From contig DIMT01000029.1 of the NCBI GenBank assembly GCA_002425705.1, positions 27,821 through 37,746 of the forward strand: a DNA stretch of 9,926 bases, written 5' to 3'. Each line of letters opens with the position of its first letter. Within the stretch, counting starts at the first letter, position 1. Below the pieces are notes generated by a model. It worked only from the letters and a program-made list of their open reading frames with translations. It had not been told where the DNA came from and did not search any database. The translations under genes and the position numbers were made by a program. Positions 5,325-9,926 of the stretch are shown one piece after another. Source of the stretch: Firmicutes bacterium UBA5559 (lineage in GTDB: Bacteria; Bacillota; Clostridia; Peptostreptococcales; Anaerovoracaceae).

Positions 5325-8256
5325 ATCGTCCAACCATCTCCTTGAGCAGTTCTGCCTGACCAGAGAGCTCTTCACTTGCTGCAGCACTTTCCTCAGCTGT
5401 TGCCGAGTTGTTCTGAACGACCTCCGATACCTGCTGCAGGCCTTTATGCACCTGCACGACAGCGGATGCCTGTTGATTGGATGCTCCGGCGATTCCCTCC
5501 ATCAGCGTAGCGGCCTTATCGATCTCTCCAACAATCTGGTCGAGATCCGCAGCGGTATCTTTTGCAATTTTTGTTCCTGCCTGAACCTTGCTGATGGAAC
5601 CTTCAATCAGCTGAGTCGTATGATTGGCGGCCGCCGCGCTTCGTGCTGCCAGACTTCGCACTTCTTCTGCCACCACCGCAAAGCCTTTCCCCTGCTCCCC
5701 GGCTCTGGCCGCTTCCACCGCAGCATTTAATGCCAGTATGTTGGTCTGGAAGGCTATGTCGTCAATCACCTTAATGATATCTGAAATGCTGGAGGAGGAA
5801 TCGTTTATTTCTTCCATCGATTTTAGCATATCCTGCATCTGCTTATTTCCCCGCTTCGCAAAATCCCTTGCTTTAGAGGCGAAGCTGCTGGCTTCCGCAG
5901 CGTTCACGGCATTGTCCCTTGTCTGTTCAGATATCTCCGTTATCGAAGCTGCTAATTCCTCAATGGAACCAGCCTGCTCCGTAGCCCCCTGGGACAAGGC
6001 CTGGCTTCCGTCAGAAACCTGACGGGATCCGGATGCAACCTGATCAGCGGATTGATTGATATCTGCCATGATTCCATTCAGGGAATAGAGAATGTCCTGA
6101 AGAGCATCCCGGATTATCAGATAATCTCCTTTATAATCCGCTTGAACGGCCACATTCAGGTTGCCTCTTCCAATTTCCGATAATACCAGTGAAATTTCTT
6201 CCGTGTAGGCGGAGAGATTGTGGATGGTTTCATTGAGAGCCTCTTTGATTTCACCATGGCCGCCCCGATAATTCCCCTTTACGGCAGTATGGAGATTGCC
6301 TGAAGCCATTTCTTTCAGGACCTGGAGGGCTTCCTGAACCGGCTCTATCGTGGCATCCATTGTCCTATTGATTCCCTGTATGACCGTTGAAAATTCACCG
6401 TTGAATTTTTCCGTCTTTCCACGCACCTCAAGGTTGCCCTCCACCGCTGCTTCCGTCAAAATTCTGGTCTCGTCAACGAGGCTGATAATGTTTTCAATCA
6501 TCAAGGTCAACGATGGAATCAAATAGTCCTTATCACATTGTTTCCCTGTTTTCCTCAAATAGTCAATATCGGAAAGATCTCCCCTGGACACCCGTTCCGC
6601 AAGCTTCTGAATGCTGTTCAGGTTATCGATCACCCCATTGATGGATACGGCCATATCCTGATAAATCCCTTTGGATTCCTTCTCCACCTTTACGCTATAG
6701 TCATTGACCCTCATTTTCTTAAGAATTTCACTGCCCTCTACCAACGATTCCAACCCTTCCAGGCATTCGTTGAGGCTATTCTTGATGAGATTGAAATCCC
6801 CGTTATACTCGTCCGTAATCCTATCTGGAATTTCTCCTTCTCCTATTTTTTCCACATAGTCAGCCATCAGGTTCAAGGGTTGTACCAGCGCATCGATGGT
6901 GCCGTTCATGCCTTCCACTAAGGAGATATATTCTCCCTGGAGGCCACTGCTGTCGCCACGGTAGGATAAATTCCCCTGTTGGGCTTCTTCAGTTAGTTTC
7001 TTTATCTGGTTTAACAGCAGATTTACGGTTCCGATTACTTGATTCAGATTCCGGACCAAATCTCCATAATATCCGTTATAAAGTCCCGAATCCGGGATGT
7101 GGTCCAGCCGGGTTCCCTGGGCCAGACCGATGATGCATTCTTTTGCAACATCCAGTGGTGCCTTGATTGCATCCAGGGTAGCATTGGTGCCTTCGATGAT
7201 CTGCCGGTACCCCCCCTGGAACCGGTCCTCATCTCCCCGAAGATCCAGTTGTCCGTTGATGGCCGCCTCGGTCAGTTGTTTGGATTCATTGACCAGGCTA
7301 TTAAGGTTATCAACAACGGAATTAATGCTGCTTGATAAAATATCTTCCTCGGACTTTGGCCTAATGCTCACAGAAAGATCCCCCGCTGCGATCCGTTCTG
7401 CTGCGGCGGCCTGCTCTCGGATATTATCCACCATCTTTTGAAAGGCTGTGGCAAGATGACCCATTTCATCGTTTGATTTTAAATCGACCTGAACATCCAC
7501 GGCCCCAAGGGAAAGCCGATCGAATGCCCCAACTACCCGTTTCAGGGGGTGGGTAACCGTTTTTCTTATCAGATAATAAGCCATGAGGGATATGGCCAGA
7601 ATTCCAAGAAGGGAAAGGCCCATCAGCGAATAGGCCAGCTGATTGGACTGGGCAACTACCTCGTTAGCGTCAATATCAAGCCCCAGCATAGCAACTGTTT
7701 GACCTGCTGAATCCATAATCGGTATAAAAACCGTCAAAAGATAACCAAAATCTCCGTCCTCCGCCATCTTCATGACGAAGTTTTCTCCGGAAATAAAAGC
7801 TTCATTAAATCCGGCGATTTCATTTTCGTAGGCAAAATAATCATCATAGCTGACCACGGTATCATAATCGTATATCATCTCCGGATCATCTTCTTCAGTT
7901 TGCCCTTCTATGATATAATTCAGTTCCCCCTTCTCCAGATTTGGTGTCAAGAGATAGAGATACTTCATTCCGGTAACGGACTTCCCTTCCGAAATCATGG
8001 TCTTCATGGAATCATAGTATGGTTCGTTTCCCACATACCCCAGATGTTGTTTCAACTCATCCCCATCGATGGACCTTGCCAGAACTTTGCCGGCAGCAAG
8101 GGCCTCTCCTGCACGAAGCCGGATGATTTCCTTCTTATGCTCCATGATGCTGAAGGCTCCGGTGATCAGGTTGGTCAAGAGAATTAAGCCGATAATGATC
8201 AATAAAACTTTTTTGCTGATTGAATTCATGTGAACAAGACTTTTAATTCTTTCCAT
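5290..8256 (-). CDS. Methyl-accepting chemotaxis protein with a poly-HAMP array
   Basis: A 988-residue receptor, much longer than the usual 500-700. The first membrane helix is about 16-36. An extracellular Cache-like sensor (about 40-205) has YLYLLTP, YDYDTVVSYDDYF, YGYLLTVFIPIMDS-like and MLGLDIDANEV segments. The second membrane helix is about 208-230. Residues 231-733 hold about eleven consecutive HAMP-like units. Residues 734-988 form the cytoplasmic coiled-coil hairpin. Its conserved tip QTNILALNAAVEAARAGE (837-854) contacts CheA and CheW, and Glu/Gln/Ala-rich patches near 759-769 and 952-963 are candidate methylation sites. There is no C-terminal CheR-tethering pentapeptide. ATG at 8256 is preferred because AAAGGG lies about 5 nt upstream; the in-frame Met10 has no such site. 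A strong promoter lies about 60 bp upstream. No che or fla genes are adjacent, so it is an orphan receptor here. Stop TAA is at 5290-5292, inside the HD-GYP gene. Confidence 0.95.
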   Translation of the reverse strand: MERIKSLVHMNSISKKVLLIIIGLILLTNLITGAFSIMEHKKEIIRLRAGEALAAGKVLARSIDGDELKQHLGYVGNEPYYDSMKTMISEGKSVTGMKYLYLLTPNLEKGELNYIIEGQTEEDDPEMIYDYDTVVSYDDYFAYENEIAGFNEAFISGENFVMKMAEDGDFGYLLTVFIPIMDSAGQTVAMLGLDIDANEVVAQSNQLAYSLMGLSLLGILAISLMAYYLIRKTVTHPLKRVVGAFDRLSLGAVDVQVDLKSNDEMGHLATAFQKMVDNIREQAAAAERIAAGDLSVSIRPKSEEDILSSSINSVVDNLNSLVNESKQLTEAAINGQLDLRGDEDRFQGGYRQIIEGTNATLDAIKAPLDVAKECIIGLAQGTRLDHIPDSGLYNGYYGDLVRNLNQVIGTVNLLLNQIKKLTEEAQQGNLSYRGDSSGLQGEYISLVEGMNGTIDALVQPLNLMADYVEKIGEGEIPDRITDEYNGDFNLIKNSLNECLEGLESLVEGSEILKKMRVNDYSVKVEKESKGIYQDMAVSINGVIDNLNSIQKLAERVSRGDLSDIDYLRKTGKQCDKDYLIPSLTLMIENIISLVDETRILTEAAVEGNLEVRGKTEKFNGEFSTVIQGINRTMDATIEPVQEALQVLKEMASGNLHTAVKGNYRGGHGEIKEALNETIHNLSAYTEEISLVLSEIGRGNLNVAVQADYKGDYLIIRDALQDILYSLNGIMADINQSADQVASGSRQVSDGSQALSQGATEQAGSIEELAASITEISEQTRDNAVNAAEASSFASKARDFAKRGNKQMQDMLKSMEEINDSSSSISDIIKVIDDIAFQTNILALNAAVEAARAGEQGKGFAVVAEEVRSLAARSAAAANHTTQLIEGSISKVQAGTKIAKDTAADLDQIVGEIDKAATLMEGIAGASNQQASAVVQVHKGLQQVSEVVQNNSATAEESAAASEELSGQAELLKEMVGRFTLSLLPESSL
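6058..7566 (-). repeat. Tandem HAMP-like units within the chemoreceptor
   Basis: Residues 231-733 divide into about eleven HAMP-like units of 40-50 residues. Approximate starts are 231, 283, 324, 367, 416, 460, 508, 551, 596, 639 and 687. The first is the canonical membrane-proximal HAMP (HPLKR ... NDEMGHLATAFQ). From 324 onward the units alternate between two types, giving a super-repeat of about 91 residues (about 273 bp): 7012-7287, 6736-7011, 6472-6735 and 6199-6471. One unit type carries LTEAAxxGxLxxRG followed by an N-x-T-[LIM]-D-A helix end (324, 416, 596). The copy at 508 is the most diverged. The repeat is at protein level; I do not see near-identical DNA copies. Unit borders are drawn by eye. 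Confidence 0.75.
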
Positions 8257-8317
8257 AATAGCCCTTTCCCTCTGGCATGATGTGTTTCACTATGGCAAAC
8301 TGTTCTACTATTGGGGA

Positions 8318-8346
8318 ATTATAAACTTTTTAATCGTCAGGTTCAA
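8318..8346 (-). promoter_or_regulatory. Predicted sigma-A promoter for the chemoreceptor gene
   Basis: Read on the minus strand: -35 TTGAAC (8341-8346, 4 of 6), a 17-bp spacer and a perfect -10 TATAAT (8318-8323). Transcription would begin near 8311, giving a leader of about 55 nt. This is a housekeeping-type promoter; I see no clear sigma-28 (motility) promoter in the gap. Confidence 0.75.
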
Positions 8347-8415
8347 TCAACCAGCAAAACTCAACAAGTTTCTCCTACTAAGTCAGCAATTTTGTATATT
8401 CATCCGGGTAGAATT

Positions 8416-8450
8416 AAAAAAACTGGCAGGAACGTAAGTTGTTCCTGCCA
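8416..8450 (-). terminator. Rho-independent terminator of the stalk-domain gene
   Basis: A perfect 10-bp stem (TGGCAGGAAC, 8441-8450, with its complement at 8424-8433) closes a 7-nt loop. On the minus strand it is followed one base later by seven T residues (8416-8422). It begins 33 bp after the stop codon of the stalk-domain gene and insulates the chemoreceptor promoter from it. Confidence 0.9.
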
Positions 8451-8482
8451 ATTGTAGTTCGTTGGTTTCTTTGTTTGTAGTT

Positions 8483-9926
8483 TTACTGGCCCATCTGTAT
8501 CATCTGGGTCATGTACTGGCCATAGTCGATTACTTTTGCGCCAGCCGGAACAGTCAGGTCCGGTTTCTTGGATGTTTCCGTTACTTTGGAATCCATCTTC
8601 ATGACCAGTTTCATGAATCCGATCATTTCCATGCTCATGGAGAGATCCGAATTATAGGTGTCTCCACTAATATCCATTGTCAGGGACACGGTTTCATCCC
8701 CCCCGGAAGCTTTCATGCTGTAATGATACAGGGCATCCTTGCTTTCCTTGATGACGATGTCCGCCTTGATGTTGGCATCCTTCAGGGTTTCTGCCATCTC
8801 TGCCATTTCCGCAGCATCAGTGGTGATTCCCAGTTCCAGGGCGGTTTTCGCCATGGCTGCCAGGATCTTTGTCTGATCCAGAGTCAGGCTGTGGGTGGTG
8901 ATGCTTCCCGAAGTCTGGGATCGGAATGCCTGATCCCCCATCAGGTTCTTCATGAAGGCATACGCCGTCTGAATTTCCTTATAGGTATCAATGTCTGCTG
9001 TTCCCATGGACATGAACATCACCGGAAGCAGTTCGGACATGCTCACCTTGGAGGAAGCCATCTCCATCAGAGGCCGCATATCGATGCCCAGGGCATCATA
9101 GGTGTCATACAGGTTCATCTTCATCCAGGTGTCGGCCGTGAAGCTGGGATCCATGGTGGCAAAGAGGGCGGAATTCATGTACATGTCCCCGCTTTCGCCA
9201 TCCATCTTGATCTTCATGCTGATGTTGTTGAACATTTCCAGCATGGGGGCCATCTGGGCTTTTTCTTCCGGAGTCATAGCTGACAACATGTCGCTCATGT
9301 CCATGGCATAGGTCATGACCATATCCACATCGGTTTTCTGCTGTACGCCACTGATTTTTCCGCTCATGCCCATGCTTACCGGAGTGGCTGCACCAGGAAC
9401 GCTGATATGGATATCCCCGGTAAAACTGCCCGTGGTTTCATAAGCCTTTTCCATATCCAGATTGGTGGACATCATCAGAGCCAGGATGGAAAAGTCCTGA
9501 TCCGCATTGGCAAAAATGTCCTTTAAATCCATGATCACTGCCGTTTTATTAGCAGCGTCCCATCCGACAGTGTTGCCCAGGGCTTCCGCCATGAATCTTG
9601 CGCCCACCAGGGTCCTGCCGGTTCCTTTATCGATAAAGGGAGCTACGTCGGTCTTCTTCACGGTAGTAGTACCGTTCTGAATCACGTTGATGTCCTTGCT
9701 GCCTACGGCAAACTTCAATTCCATTTCATCGGTTTTCGCTGTAACCGTTTTTGTTGCCTTGTCATAGGAAACCTCAGCCCCCATGGTCTCCAGAATCTGA
9801 CGGAACGGAACCATGGTCCTGCCATCCACGATTTTGGGTACTGCATCGGTAAAGGTGATATTCTTCCCGTTGTACTGGACCTGAATCCCTGGTTTCTCTG
9901 CAGCGACAGCCGTAACAGCCGAAGCC
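8483..9926 (-). CDS. Exported stalk-domain (copper amine oxidase N-terminal-like) protein with a Met-rich C-terminal region; N-terminus beyond the right edge
   Basis: The frame is open from the right edge to TAA at 8483-8485, 481 codons. A GTG at 9829 could start it, but the frame continues upstream in sense, beginning with the end of a signal peptide (ASAVTAVAAEKPG, likely cut after AVAA). The true start probably lies just outside the window. The first 110 or so visible residues match a PF07833-type stalk domain: YNGKNITFTDAVPKIVDGRTMVPFRQ (split by 9829), LETMGAEVSYD, a second RTLVGARFMAEALG copy, VGWDAANKTAVIMDL. Despite the family name there is no sign of oxidase activity; these modules are found in surface and secreted Bacillota proteins. 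The remaining roughly 330 residues are about 13% methionine, have alternating strand-like segments and resemble a lipoprotein carrier-type fold only loosely; I cannot assign a function. A terminator follows. Stalk call firm, overall role unknown. Confidence 0.85.
   Translation of the reverse strand, partial: ASAVTAVAAEKPGIQVQYNGKNITFTDAVPKIVDGRTMVPFRQILETMGAEVSYDKATKTVTAKTDEMELKFAVGSKDINVIQNGTTTVKKTDVAPFIDKGTGRTLVGARFMAEALGNTVGWDAANKTAVIMDLKDIFANADQDFSILALMMSTNLDMEKAYETTGSFTGDIHISVPGAATPVSMGMSGKISGVQQKTDVDMVMTYAMDMSDMLSAMTPEEKAQMAPMLEMFNNISMKIKMDGESGDMYMNSALFATMDPSFTADTWMKMNLYDTYDALGIDMRPLMEMASSKVSMSELLPVMFMSMGTADIDTYKEIQTAYAFMKNLMGDQAFRSQTSGSITTHSLTLDQTKILAAMAKTALELGITTDAAEMAEMAETLKDANIKADIVIKESKDALYHYSMKASGGDETVSLTMDISGDTYNSDLSMSMEMIGFMKLVMKMDSKVTETSKKPDLTVPAGAKVIDYGQYMTQMIQMGQ

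Noticed and set aside
5300..5327. Inverted repeat GATTCA/TGAATC as a shared terminator for the convergent genes
   Set aside because: Only six base pairs with a 16-nt loop and no proper T-tract on either strand.
8462..9283. Plus-strand open frame of 273 codons, strikingly rich in histidine
   Set aside because: It is the mirror of the Met-rich stalk-domain gene: ATG codons read as CAT (His) on the opposite strand. It has no family resemblance or supporting start signal.

Overview
The window looks like chromosomal DNA from a motile, Gram-positive-type anaerobe of the Bacillota, most likely class Clostridia. The support is strong AGGAG-type ribosome binding sites, near-consensus sigma-A promoters, two lipobox lipoproteins, a copper-amine-oxidase-N-terminal (stalk) domain protein, and Cache-type sensors on a chemoreceptor and an HD-GYP protein. 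Species cannot be fixed from the sequence. I see no mobile element, CRISPR array, tRNA or rRNA. Every stretch over 300 bases carries a gene.

Left block (1-3384, minus strand): a probable three-gene operon. It is read from a GyrI-like small-molecule-binding protein, through a lipoprotein NodB-type polysaccharide deacetylase, to a lipoprotein DUF4015-type putative glycoside hydrolase that runs off the left edge. The glycoside hydrolase frame is uninterrupted from 1601 to the edge. The deacetylase is broken by an apparent single-base deletion at about 2107-2109; adding one base restores a 347-residue protein.

Centre (3385-8482): two divergent sigma-A promoters lie between the GyrI-like gene and a plus-strand gene for a dCACHE-HAMP-HD-GYP membrane protein, a predicted c-di-GMP phosphodiesterase with all expected metal ligands. 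Its 3' end overlaps by 35 bp the 3' end of a convergent gene for a 988-residue methyl-accepting chemotaxis protein. That receptor carries about eleven HAMP-like units in tandem between its second membrane helix and its signalling hairpin. It has its own strong promoter (TTGAAC-17-TATAAT).

Right block (8416-9926, minus strand): a clear intrinsic terminator follows a secreted stalk-domain protein with an extraordinarily methionine-rich C-terminal region. Its signal peptide is cut by the right edge.

Together, the genes suggest an envelope and behaviour locus: extracellular sensing coupled to c-di-GMP turnover and to chemotaxis, next to surface-polysaccharide enzymes and an exported protein. That functional link is inference from proximity. 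The most unusual items are the poly-HAMP chemoreceptor, the convergent overlap between the c-di-GMP and chemotaxis genes, and the Met-rich exported protein.
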